36,472 nt of DNA from the IMG/VR virus record IMGVR_UViG_3300033571_008179, positions 1 through 36,472 of that record, one strand, 5' to 3'. This DNA comes from a virus. Position numbers and translations under genes: made by a program. Below the pieces are notes generated by a model. It had not been told where the DNA came from, ran no database searches, and saw only the letters and a program-made list of their open reading frames with translations. This document shows positions 1-6,509 of the stretch, piece by piece; the stretch's first letter is position 1, and every line of letters begins with the position of its first letter.

Positions 1-622
1 GCTACTTTTGGAATTGTTGCTTATGGCAAATTACAAAGACACACGAGCCGTCAGGCAAAGCAAAGTCATAATTGTAAAGCGTGGTCAGATATTGACCAGC
101 ATCTTAGAGCTTTCCAACAAGCTTCAAGTCTCGCGCAAGATAATCACAAGTAGGCTGGAAATTTTGGAGCAACTTGGAACAATTACGCTAAAAAGGGACA
201 GCCTTGGAACGATCATAACTATTGAGAATTTTTCAAAATATCAGGACATGGAAAGCGAGTCAGGGACAACGAAGGCACAACCAAGGAACAACGAAGGGAA
301 CAACGAAGGAACAACGAAGGGTACACGTATTGAAGAAGGGAAAGAAGTTAAAGAAATTAAAGAAGGGGAAGAAGGCTTTTCCCCTGTTGATAACTTTTTA
401 GATTTCTACTGCAACGAAATGCAAAAGGTTTATGGAAAGGCCCCCAGGATAACAAGCCATCTAAGGCGTGTTGCAGGGGAGATACTTGATGAGATCGGCT
501 TAGATCGTTCCATCGCATTGGCGGGCCAATTCTGCGCTTCTAATAGGGATTATTACGTCAAGAGAGCACATAGCCTGGACGTGATGTTAAAGGATTTAGC
601 CATCATTGACATGTTTGTTTAA
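1..622 (+). CDS. Replication initiator-like winged-helix protein, 3' part
   Basis: Continuation of the gene that starts at 36297; base 1 is the third base of a codon. The first ~110 residues of the full protein look like a winged helix-turn-helix domain (LSNKLQVSRKIITSRLEILE, then a beta wing). A low-complexity linker rich in T, N, G, E and K follows, and then a C-terminal helical domain (NFLDFYCNEMQKVYGKAP onward). This matches phage lambda-O and DnaD-like initiators: an origin-binding N-terminus, a flexible linker and a loader-interacting C-terminus. The linker is encoded by five 11-bp repeats, so the origin probably lies inside the gene. No helicase or polymerase is visible elsewhere, so host enzymes would be needed. 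An ATG at 8 is an internal methionine, not the start. Confidence 0.75.
   Translation, partial: LLLELLLMANYKDTRAVRQSKVIIVKRGQILTSILELSNKLQVSRKIITSRLEILEQLGTITLKRDSLGTIITIENFSKYQDMESESGTTKAQPRNNEGNNEGTTKGTRIEEGKEVKEIKEGEEGFSPVDNFLDFYCNEMQKVYGKAPRITSHLRRVAGEILDEIGLDRSIALAGQFCASNRDYYVKRAHSLDVMLKDLAIIDMFV
265..320 (+). repeat. Five 11-bp iterons inside the replication gene (candidate origin)
   Basis: Units at 265-275, 276-286, 287-297, 299-309 and 310-320 follow the consensus AACAACGAAGG. Three are identical and two differ at one or two bases. One extra G (298) separates units 3 and 4. The 11-bp period is not a multiple of three, so each copy is read in a different frame and encodes different residues. 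Conservation is therefore at DNA level, as expected for initiator-binding iterons. In lambda the origin iterons likewise lie inside gene O. Confidence 0.75.
329..378 (+). other. Purine/A-rich tract next to the iterons (possible unwinding region)
   Basis: Immediately downstream of the iterons the + strand is almost pure A and G for about 50 bases (from TATTGAAGAAGGG to GGAAGAAGG). Lambdoid origins have an asymmetric A-rich region beside their iterons where strands open first. The resemblance is positional and compositional only; the tract also encodes an E/K-rich linker. Confidence 0.4.
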
Positions 623-642
623 CTTTTAAGCAAGGAGATTTT

Positions 643-861
643 ATGTTTAGATCTGAAAATCGCAGGCCACAGTTTACATCAAGGATTGACCCGCCAGTGT
701 ACGGGCACATTTGTCCTCATTGTCAAAAACGCTATGGAAATAGGCAGGAATATATTACTATAGTTAGATGCAATACTTGTCCAGCTTTTAAAGATTCTAT
801 GACAATCTACCATGTTAATTATGGTTATAAAAAGCGAAGGTCAAGAGCTAAAGGATTTTAA
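643..861 (+). CDS. Small zinc-ribbon protein A
   Basis: A 72-residue protein with AAGGAG upstream of its ATG. The centre has CPHC (about residues 25-28) and, about 18 residues on, CNTC, a four-cysteine zinc-ribbon arrangement. The tail is basic (YKKRRSRAKGF). It is paralogous to the next gene: both share YGxICPHCxKRYG, a spacer, then RCxxCPA. The two genes overlap by one base (TAATG) and follow the replication gene, so all three are probably co-transcribed early genes. Function unknown; a nucleic-acid- or protein-binding role is inferred from the zinc ribbon. Confidence 0.75.
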   Translation: MFRSENRRPQFTSRIDPPVYGHICPHCQKRYGNRQEYITIVRCNTCPAFKDSMTIYHVNYGYKKRRSRAKGF

Positions 862-1163
862 TGGGTGGCAAGCGTGGTGAGGATGCCGGATTATACCGTG
901 ATTGGTATGCAGAGCCTTTCTATGTCTTCAGAGAAAATGACCCAATTGCCTATGGATTTATCTGCCCACATTGTTGTAAAAGATACGGAGAACCTAAGCC
1001 CTACATTGACGTGGAAAGGTGCCAAGATTGCCCTGCCTACTATCCTGGCATGGAAATAAGCTGGGACATTAATAAAGCCACACGTGAGAAGCTAAAACAG
1101 CTTGGGTATTTTAAAGGCCCGCCTCGGGGTGGAAGAAAAAAAGCTGTACCTATTCAGACTTAA
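861..1163 (+). CDS. Small zinc-ribbon protein B (paralogue of A)
   Basis: A 100-residue protein starting in the TAATG overlap with its upstream paralogue. It has FICPHCCKRYG and, after a spacer, RCQDCPAYY, giving the same CxxC...CxxC zinc ribbon, plus extra N- and C-terminal segments and a basic end (PPRGGRKKAVPIQT). Its 3' end overlaps the 3' end of the leftward metallopeptidase gene by 14 bases, so two transcripts converge here and no terminator hairpin is visible between them. Function not recognised; local duplication is the most likely origin. Confidence 0.75.
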   Translation: MGGKRGEDAGLYRDWYAEPFYVFRENDPIAYGFICPHCCKRYGEPKPYIDVERCQDCPAYYPGMEISWDINKATREKLKQLGYFKGPPRGGRKKAVPIQT

Positions 1164-1488
1164 TTATTGGAAGTAATGCGTGTTCAAGTGCAATCACGAT
1201 TTGCTCCTCTCGGGCCATCGTCAATCCCTCTCCGCAGCCTGATAAACTGAATATCGCGTGACAGCACTCATGTAGGAGGACGCTAGGCCAGTCACATCCT
1301 TTCTGCAGATAAATCGTCTTATCGTCATAGTTCCAAGCCCCGTAAAGCTCCTCACCATTGTCTTCTAGATATGGGATGATTCTCACTTTAACCTTGTGGC
1401 CAAGGATGGTGACAACTCTGGGCGGTCTTTTGCGGTTGAATATTGATTTATGCTTTGAAGAGTTGGCCACGAAATACCCCCTCGCCAT
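1150..1488 (-). CDS. Putative HExxH zinc metallopeptidase
   Basis: Up to 112 residues. LLHECCHAIF near residues 71-80 contains HExxH, the zinc-binding and catalytic signature of gluzincin-like peptidases; ImmA/IrrE-like and SprT-like phage proteins use the same motif. The upstream half is beta-rich (HKVKVRIIPY, KTIYLQKG), as in these minimal peptidase domains. Start choice is open: the ATG at 1488 has no clear ribosome site and overlaps the upstream gene by 41 bases. A GTG at 1470 has GAGGGGG about six bases before it and gives 106 residues. It is probably co-transcribed with the phosphoesterase gene. Substrate unknown. Confidence 0.65.
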   Translation of the reverse strand: MARGYFVANSSKHKSIFNRKRPPRVVTILGHKVKVRIIPYLEDNGEELYGAWNYDDKTIYLQKGCDWPSVLLHECCHAIFSLSGCGEGLTMAREEQIVIALEHALLPIIKSE

Positions 1489-2185
1489 TATTTACCAAGA
1501 TTGGCTCAAAGTATCCTTTGCCTTTTATAAAAGTTATGACACCGATTGCTTGCTGCCAAGTATTTGGTGCCGGAATGTGTGCCGTTTTGTAAGCATCAGA
1601 GCCATGTCCCAGACTTACCGACCAGACTTTGCCATCAGCCGCATAAGAGAACCTGTGGCTATGCCCCTGAACAATTTTCATCGATTTGTATCTGTCTAAA
1701 TTATTTACAGCTACGTGCTTATCAAAGTATGTGCCGTGTATAATGTTTACATCATGGATTTTGCAGCTATCCCATTCATGGTACTTATGCCAGTAGAATT
1801 TAATCTTGCCCCGTGATCTTTCTTTAAACTTAAGCATCTCAGGAATAGGCTTTACAAGCTCATGGATAGCTCTGCAATTTCTTGCGATATATCTGCCAGC
1901 GCGTTCGCAATGATTTCCTTCTAGCTGATGAAATACGCTGCCAGGTGACATTGCCGCTTGCCATTCGTCTAATACTAAATTATAGGCAGCTATGTCTTTC
2001 ATTATGCAATCTTGGCTATCTGCAGAATTTAGGTAAGTAGATATGGTTGAGAAATCCATAGCATCGCCGAGCTGGGCTACATATTTAGGCTTGATTGTTC
2101 TAATGAGTTGAGTAACTAATCTGATGAATTTTTTGTCATGCTTATCGCAATGCAAATCCGGAATACAAAGGGCAGTCTCAATCAT
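1448..2185 (-). CDS. Calcineurin-like metallophosphoesterase
   Basis: This 245-residue protein shows the full set of dimetal phosphoesterase motifs: PDLH (D10, H12), GDAMD (D41), GNH (N91, H92), a single His in IIHGTY (H149), and GHSH (H174, H176). The family cleaves phosphomono- or phosphodiesters with two metal ions; members in phages may act on nucleotides or DNA ends, but the substrate cannot be read from sequence. A TATAAT lies at 2197-2202 on the minus strand, too close to the start to leave a normal leader, so it may be fortuitous. The gene is transcribed against the replication genes. Confidence 0.85.
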   Translation of the reverse strand: MIETALCIPDLHCDKHDKKFIRLVTQLIRTIKPKYVAQLGDAMDFSTISTYLNSADSQDCIMKDIAAYNLVLDEWQAAMSPGSVFHQLEGNHCERAGRYIARNCRAIHELVKPIPEMLKFKERSRGKIKFYWHKYHEWDSCKIHDVNIIHGTYFDKHVAVNNLDRYKSMKIVQGHSHRFSYAADGKVWSVSLGHGSDAYKTAHIPAPNTWQQAIGVITFIKGKGYFEPILVNNGEGVFRGQLFKA

Positions 2186-2235
2186 CGGGCTACCTCATTA
2201 TAATGGTTGCTTTATTTTAGCACAGGTATTTACTA

Positions 2236-2904
2236 ATGAAAAAAATTAAGGAAAAAAGAATTTTTGCAACCGACCATATCGGGAATAGATTTGGAAAGTT
2301 GGTAATTAAATCAGTATTTTATGAAAAAAATAATCACAATAAAAATGAGGCTTTTGCAGTCGTCGATTGCGATTGTGGAATTCAGACAATTAAAAGATTT
2401 AACCAAATTAGTACAGGAAAGACGAAATCGTGCGGATGTTATCGTAGAGAATTAAAGCCCCAATTGACACATGGTTTGAGTAAATCTCGCACTTATCGAA
2501 TTTGGCGTCATATGATTAATCGATGCCACCTAAAAAGCCATCCGCGCTATAAAGAATGGGGAGGCCGTGGAATTACCGTTTGTGATTCTTGGCGCTATTC
2601 ATTTGAGAATTTTTATGCTGACATGGGCGAAGCAGTTGGCAATTTATCTATTGATCGAATTGATAATGACAAAGGCTATTACAAAGAAAATTGCAGATGG
2701 GCAACTATTGAGCAACAAGCTCAAAACAAAAGGCGACATGAAAATTGGGGTATTTATAAACGAAAAGATTATAATATTAGGTTTCAAATTAACAAAATTA
2801 AATATGTATATAAAAACTTTGAAACTTATAAAGAAGCTATAGAATTTAGAGATAGAAAATATGCCGAATTGATTTTAGAACTAGAAAAATTTGGTATAAT
2901 ATAA
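2236..2904 (+). CDS. HNH homing-type endonuclease with AP2-like C-terminus
   Basis: A 222-residue protein of a type common as a free-standing mobile gene in phages. It has an N-terminal zinc-like pair (CDCG at 45-48, SCGC at 65-68), the segment YRIWRHMINRC, then WGGRGITVCDSW, SIDRID and NCRWAT, which form the HNH nuclease core. The C-terminal ~45 residues (YNIRFQINKIKYVYKNF onward) resemble an AP2-type DNA-binding domain. It is visibly more AT-rich and lysine/asparagine-rich than its neighbours, which fits recent insertion. HNH enzymes next to terminase genes help cos cleavage in HK97-like phages; this one looks more like a homing enzyme, but a packaging role cannot be excluded. Confidence 0.85.
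   Translation: MKKIKEKRIFATDHIGNRFGKLVIKSVFYEKNNHNKNEAFAVVDCDCGIQTIKRFNQISTGKTKSCGCYRRELKPQLTHGLSKSRTYRIWRHMINRCHLKSHPRYKEWGGRGITVCDSWRYSFENFYADMGEAVGNLSIDRIDNDKGYYKENCRWATIEQQAQNKRRHENWGIYKRKDYNIRFQINKIKYVYKNFETYKEAIEFRDRKYAELILELEKFGII
2892..2900 (+). promoter_or_regulatory. Candidate extended -10 promoter before the small terminase gene
   Basis: TGGTATAAT is an exact TGn plus TATAAT extended -10 element located at the very end of the HNH gene, about 60 bases before the small terminase start. No good -35 box is seen, which extended -10 promoters can lack. The 11-mer TTTGGTATAAT occurs again at 17735-17745. Confidence 0.4.
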
Positions 2905-2937
2905 ATATAAATAGCTGCCTGTGGTGGCAACTCGGAT

Positions 2938-2948
2938 GGCCTGAGGCC
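2938..2948. repeat. GC-rich 11-bp palindrome upstream of terminase
   Basis: GGCCT-G-AGGCC has perfect 5-bp arms around one base. It sits in the only non-coding stretch (2905-2962) beside the terminase genes, where cos or pac sites often lie, and is much more GC-rich than the HNH gene just upstream. Its role is not known. Confidence 0.3.
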
Positions 2949-2962
2949 TGGGAGTGATTTTT

Positions 2963-3427
2963 GTGGAAAACGCCAAGGAAGGCGATAAGAGCAAAGGTGG
3001 ACGACCTCAGCGGCAAATCGACTGGGAGCAAGTCAATAAACTCTGCTTAATTCAATGTACTCAGCAAGAAATCGCTGACATTTTAAGATGTCATGTACAA
3101 ACTTTAGAATCCGCTGCACAGCGCGATCATTCTATTAGTTTTACAGAGTACTATAAAATACATTGTGCACAAGGCAAAGCAAGCCTAAGACGCCAGATGT
3201 TTAAGTCTGCAATGAAGGGCAACCCTGCGATGCAGATTTGGTTATCTAAGAATTACTTGGGTATGAAAGAAAATTGGAACTTGCCCGATAATATTGCACC
3301 GATTATGCTCGCTTATAAACCCACTAATCAGGAATTGCCGCCAGAGAATGATTCTCAGGTGATCGATATTCCTGCGCAGGAAAGGATGCACGATGCCACT
3401 AAAGAAGGGGAAGAAAGCGATCAGTGA
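2963..3427 (+). CDS. Terminase small subunit-like DNA-binding protein
   Basis: I start this at GTG 2963 (154 residues), because GGGAG lies about eight bases upstream; the GTG at 2954 overlaps that ribosome site. The protein has a helix-turn-helix (CTQQEIADILRCHVQTLESA) followed by SLRRQMFKSAMKGNPAMQIW, a pattern typical of small terminases: recognition of viral DNA, then a helical oligomerisation part and a conserved WLSKNYLGM segment. The acidic C-terminus would contact the large subunit. The order (HNH, this gene, methyltransferase, large terminase) supports the call. The 3' end overlaps the next small gene by 35 bases. Confidence 0.75.
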   Translation: MENAKEGDKSKGGRPQRQIDWEQVNKLCLIQCTQQEIADILRCHVQTLESAAQRDHSISFTEYYKIHCAQGKASLRRQMFKSAMKGNPAMQIWLSKNYLGMKENWNLPDNIAPIMLAYKPTNQELPPENDSQVIDIPAQERMHDATKEGEESDQ

Positions 3428-3539
3428 GAATATCCGCAAGCTAAAGAAAGAAGGCTATGATGCGCCAGGTCAGGCTGTAGCAATCGCACTGGAAAAAGCC
3501 GGAAAATCTAAACCAAAAAAGAAAGGTGCCAAAAAATGA
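3393..3539 (+). CDS. Conserved lysine-rich phage microprotein (48 aa)
   Basis: This short gene begins MPLKKGKKAISENIRKLKKE and continues PGQAVAIALEKAGKSK, ending in a polylysine tail. I recognise this as a small phage protein of widespread form (MPLKKG, then SENI.KL, then QAVAIAL.KAGKS). GGAAAGGA precedes its ATG. It overlaps the terminase gene upstream and joins the next gene through ATGA. The strong positive charge suggests nucleic-acid or capsid association, but no function is established to my knowledge. Confidence 0.8.
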   Translation: MPLKKGKKAISENIRKLKKEGYDAPGQAVAIALEKAGKSKPKKKGAKK

Positions 3540-3718
3540 CTTATCTAAAACTTTTATTTGAACTTGTAACAATGCCATTTGTCCTAGTCATTGGCTCAGT
3601 TGTTTATCCTCTGCTTTACTGTGCAGATAAATGGGTTGCCTTTCTTGATCTTTGCTTTGCAGAGCCAGTTAAGACTGTGCCAGTAAAGAAAAAGACTAAA
3701 GTTAAAAAGGTAAAGTAA
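3536..3718 (+). CDS. Small membrane protein with basic tail
   Basis: Sixty residues starting in an ATGA overlap with the microprotein upstream. Residues ~5-30 form a long hydrophobic stretch (LLFELVTMPFVLVIGSVVYP), followed by a second partly hydrophobic segment and a very basic tail (VPVKKKTKVKKVK). One or two membrane spans with a cytoplasmic charged tail would be compatible with a holin-like protein. Its position beside terminase genes is unusual for a holin, so this is only a possibility. Confidence 0.6.
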   Translation: MTYLKLLFELVTMPFVLVIGSVVYPLLYCADKWVAFLDLCFAEPVKTVPVKKKTKVKKVK

Positions 3719-3945
3719 TGGAAAGCCTGGCCTTGATAGTTGTGGCGATGATTCTTTGCATTGTCTTCTTTGCTGCATTCTCTGGCTTTGTTGTCGGAGA
3801 TAATGTGGAAAGCAATGCACTAATCATTGTTATTGGTGGGTTGCCAGCTATCGGGGCTGCTTATTTAATTGGTAACTGGGCAATCTTTCTTCTTTGGATT
3901 GCTAGTTATGTCTTAGGCTTTATTGTTGGCAGGATTTTGCAGTGA
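3718..3945 (+). CDS. Small polytopic membrane protein
   Basis: Seventy-five residues, starting in a TAATG overlap with the preceding membrane protein gene. Hydrophobic stretches at about 4-27, 35-50 and 53-72 suggest two or three membrane spans with very short loops and little charge. The pairing with the preceding membrane gene suggests joint expression and possibly joint action, such as membrane permeabilisation. No family recognised. Confidence 0.6.
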   Translation: MESLALIVVAMILCIVFFAAFSGFVVGDNVESNALIIVIGGLPAIGAAYLIGNWAIFLLWIASYVLGFIVGRILQ

Positions 3946-3951
3946 GGGATT

Positions 3952-5148
3952 ATGCAGCATCAATTAGCTTATGAGCGTGTCAATATCGCATCACTTAAGT
4001 TTGATCCACGCAATGCTAGAAAGCATGATGACCGTAACATTAAAGCAATCATGGACTCTCTTAGCAAATTTGGTCAACAAAAGGCCATTGTAGTTGGTGA
4101 AGATAACATCGTCATCGCTGGCAATGGTACTCTAGAAGCAGCGAAGCGATTGGGATGGGATACCATTGATGTCAGACGCTCTGGCCTCAAGTCAGACGAA
4201 GCTACTGCCTATGCTATTGCAGATAATCGCTCCGCAGAGCTTGCCGAATGGGATGACTCTGTGCTCGGCGACATATTGTCAGAGCTTAAAGAATCTGGTT
4301 GGGAGCTTGATGATCTTGGCTTTAATGATGATGATTTAGAGAAATATATAAAGCAAGAAGGCACAGAAGGCTTGACAGATGAGGATGACGTGCCAGAAGT
4401 TGCTCAAAATGAATTTGGCGTTAAGCGTGGAGACATTTGGCAGCTTGGTAATCATCGGGTGATGTGTGGTGATAGCACGGATAAGGCTACAGTTGAGAAG
4501 CTGATGAACGGTAAAAATGCTGATATGGTTTTTACTGATCCTCCTTATGGGATGAATCTAGATTGTGATTTTTCAGATATGCCTTCCGCAAAAGGAACAA
4601 CAAGTAAAAAATATAAAAATGTTATTGGAGACCATGAAGATTTTTCTCCAAGTTTAATTACAACAATATTTGAAAATTTTTCTTATGCGCGTGAAATATT
4701 CTTATGGGGTGCCGATTACTATGCAGACATTTTGCCAGACAGAAATAACGGATCTTGGGTAGTATGGGACAAGAGATCTGACGGCGGAATGGACAAGTTA
4801 TTTGGAAGTAGCTTTGAGCTGTGTTGGAGCCGAACTAAACACAAGAGAGATCTGGCAAGGATTGTTTGGGCTGGTTATTTTGGCATGGGTGCGGATGATA
4901 CTAAAACCAGGGTGCATCCAACACAAAAGCCAGCAAAGCTCGCACAGTGGTTCTTTGAAAGGTGGGGAAAAGATAACGATGTTATTGTGGATCTATTTCT
5001 CGGCTCCGGATCCACTCTCATTGCCTGCGAAAAAACAGGCCGCAAATGCTACGGCATGGAATTAGATGAGCATTATTGCAGCGTCATCATCAAACGCTGG
5101 CAAGACTTCACAGGCAAGAAAGCAGAGCGAATAGTTGAGGGAGCATGA
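3952..5148 (+). CDS. ParB-like domain / DNA methyltransferase fusion
   Basis: A 398-residue fusion. Residues ~8-130 are a ParB/sulfiredoxin-like domain (FDPRNARKHDDRNI, then IVIAGNGTLEAAKRLGW, then AYAIADNRSAELAEWD). Residues ~155-398 are an amino-methyltransferase: DPPYG at 196-200 (motif IV, catalytic) comes before FLGSGS at 349-354 (motif I, S-adenosylmethionine binding), with HPTQKP between. This circular order is that of beta-class N6-adenine or N4-cytosine methyltransferases. Such fusions are frequent in phages and probably protect viral DNA from host restriction or mark packaging sites. No partner restriction gene is seen. It overlaps the large terminase gene by ATGA. Confidence 0.9.
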   Translation: MQHQLAYERVNIASLKFDPRNARKHDDRNIKAIMDSLSKFGQQKAIVVGEDNIVIAGNGTLEAAKRLGWDTIDVRRSGLKSDEATAYAIADNRSAELAEWDDSVLGDILSELKESGWELDDLGFNDDDLEKYIKQEGTEGLTDEDDVPEVAQNEFGVKRGDIWQLGNHRVMCGDSTDKATVEKLMNGKNADMVFTDPPYGMNLDCDFSDMPSAKGTTSKKYKNVIGDHEDFSPSLITTIFENFSYAREIFLWGADYYADILPDRNNGSWVVWDKRSDGGMDKLFGSSFELCWSRTKHKRDLARIVWAGYFGMGADDTKTRVHPTQKPAKLAQWFFERWGKDNDVIVDLFLGSGSTLIACEKTGRKCYGMELDEHYCSVIIKRWQDFTGKKAERIVEGA

Positions 5149-6500
5149 TCGGCTCAACCCCAACACTCACAGAATTTAACCCAACAATCATACCATTCCA
5201 GAAGCAAGTGATTGATGATATTGCTGGATATGACTACAGCAAAGGTACACATGAAGTGCTTTTGTCTGGATCGGTCGGAAGTGCGAAGAGCATTTTAATG
5301 GCTCACATCATTATCAGGCATTGCTTAGAGAACAATCGTGCAAGGTTTCTCATTGGCCGTAGAGCTTTGCCGGATCTTAAAGATACTCTTTATCTAAAAA
5401 TACTTGAGCACTTGGAAGGTATTGACCAAAGATATTACAGAGTGTGGCATAATATCGGTAAGATTTGGTTTGTTAATGGCAGTGAGATAATTAGCAAATC
5501 TTGGGCAGATAAACGCTACAGCAAGCTACGCTCTCTGGAATTATCCGGCGCAGCGATTGAGGAACTAACGGAGAATCATGGCGACGATGAGCAAGCATAT
5601 CATGAAATCAAAATGCGTGTGGGACGTTTACCGCATATCCGCTGCCCTCTTATTATTGCTGCCACTAACCCTGATTCACCTGGCCATTGGGCTTATAGAT
5701 ATTTCATTTCACCTAATGCTAATGGCGAAAAACATTCTACACGTCATGTCTATTATAGTCGCACAGAAGATAACCCATTTTTGCCAACCCAATACATCAA
5801 CCAACTCAAAGCCGACCTTGACCCCAAGAGGGCCAGAAGGATGCTTTACGGGGAATGGATTGAAATACAAGATGAAGTCATCTACTACCAATACGATTCG
5901 TCATCTCAGGCTGATAAAACCATCTGGAGACCAAGGCCCGAGACTCCCATCCTAATCAGCTTTGACTTTAACATCGGAGATGGAAAGCCATTGTCTGCTT
6001 TGGCTTTGGCTTATGAAGATGGCTGCTTTCATGCCTTCGATGAGGTCATCATTGACGGTGCTCGCACTGATGAGGCCATGAAGGAATTTTTTGACCGTGG
6101 GATCATTGTGCCAGGTAAACAGTATGAGATTTATGGCGATGCATCAGGCAAAGCTAGACATACCTCAAGTAAGCGAAGTGACTACGAAATAATCAAAGAG
6201 GCTCTTGATCGGGCTGGCATCAGTTACAAATACTGTGTTCCGCTATCAAATCCAGCGATTAGAACCCGTCATAATACTATCAACGCATATTGCAAAAATG
6301 AGCGTGGAGAGGTTAGACTATTTATCCACAACTGCCCGACATTAGATCAAGGCTTAAGGCTGACGGCATTTAAAAAAGGTGCTAATCTTATTGAAGATGA
6401 CTCAAAAAGATATCAGCACGTTACGACAGCCTTGGGCTATTGCATGGTCAGGAAACTTGCTGACCAAGATCGTGGCGGAACACGCTCAATAATATTGTAA
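5145..6500 (+). CDS. terL: Terminase large subunit
   Basis: The DNA-packaging motor, 451 residues. The ATPase part has Walker A SGSVGSAKS (41-49), a Walker B-like GAAIEE ending in the catalytic carboxylates (135-140), and motif III IAATNP (171-176). The C-terminal RNase H-like nuclease carries acidic residues in SFDFNIG (D274), FDEVII (E300) and YGDASG (D332), in the expected order. It starts in an ATGA overlap with the methyltransferase gene and is followed by the portal gene. Sequence alone does not show whether packaging is cos or headful. Confidence 0.95.
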   Translation: MIGSTPTLTEFNPTIIPFQKQVIDDIAGYDYSKGTHEVLLSGSVGSAKSILMAHIIIRHCLENNRARFLIGRRALPDLKDTLYLKILEHLEGIDQRYYRVWHNIGKIWFVNGSEIISKSWADKRYSKLRSLELSGAAIEELTENHGDDEQAYHEIKMRVGRLPHIRCPLIIAATNPDSPGHWAYRYFISPNANGEKHSTRHVYYSRTEDNPFLPTQYINQLKADLDPKRARRMLYGEWIEIQDEVIYYQYDSSSQADKTIWRPRPETPILISFDFNIGDGKPLSALALAYEDGCFHAFDEVIIDGARTDEAMKEFFDRGIIVPGKQYEIYGDASGKARHTSSKRSDYEIIKEALDRAGISYKYCVPLSNPAIRTRHNTINAYCKNERGEVRLFIHNCPTLDQGLRLTAFKKGANLIEDDSKRYQHVTTALGYCMVRKLADQDRGGTRSIIL

Positions 6501-6509
6501 GGAGCTAAG

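Noticed and set aside
1358-1743. Rightward ORFs opposite the phosphoesterase and peptidase genes
   Set aside because: They lie antisense to genes with complete catalytic motifs, lack ribosome sites and resemble no protein family.
2197-2202. TATAAT as promoter of the phosphoesterase gene
   Set aside because: Transcription would start inside or after the ribosome site, leaving almost no leader, and no -35 is visible.
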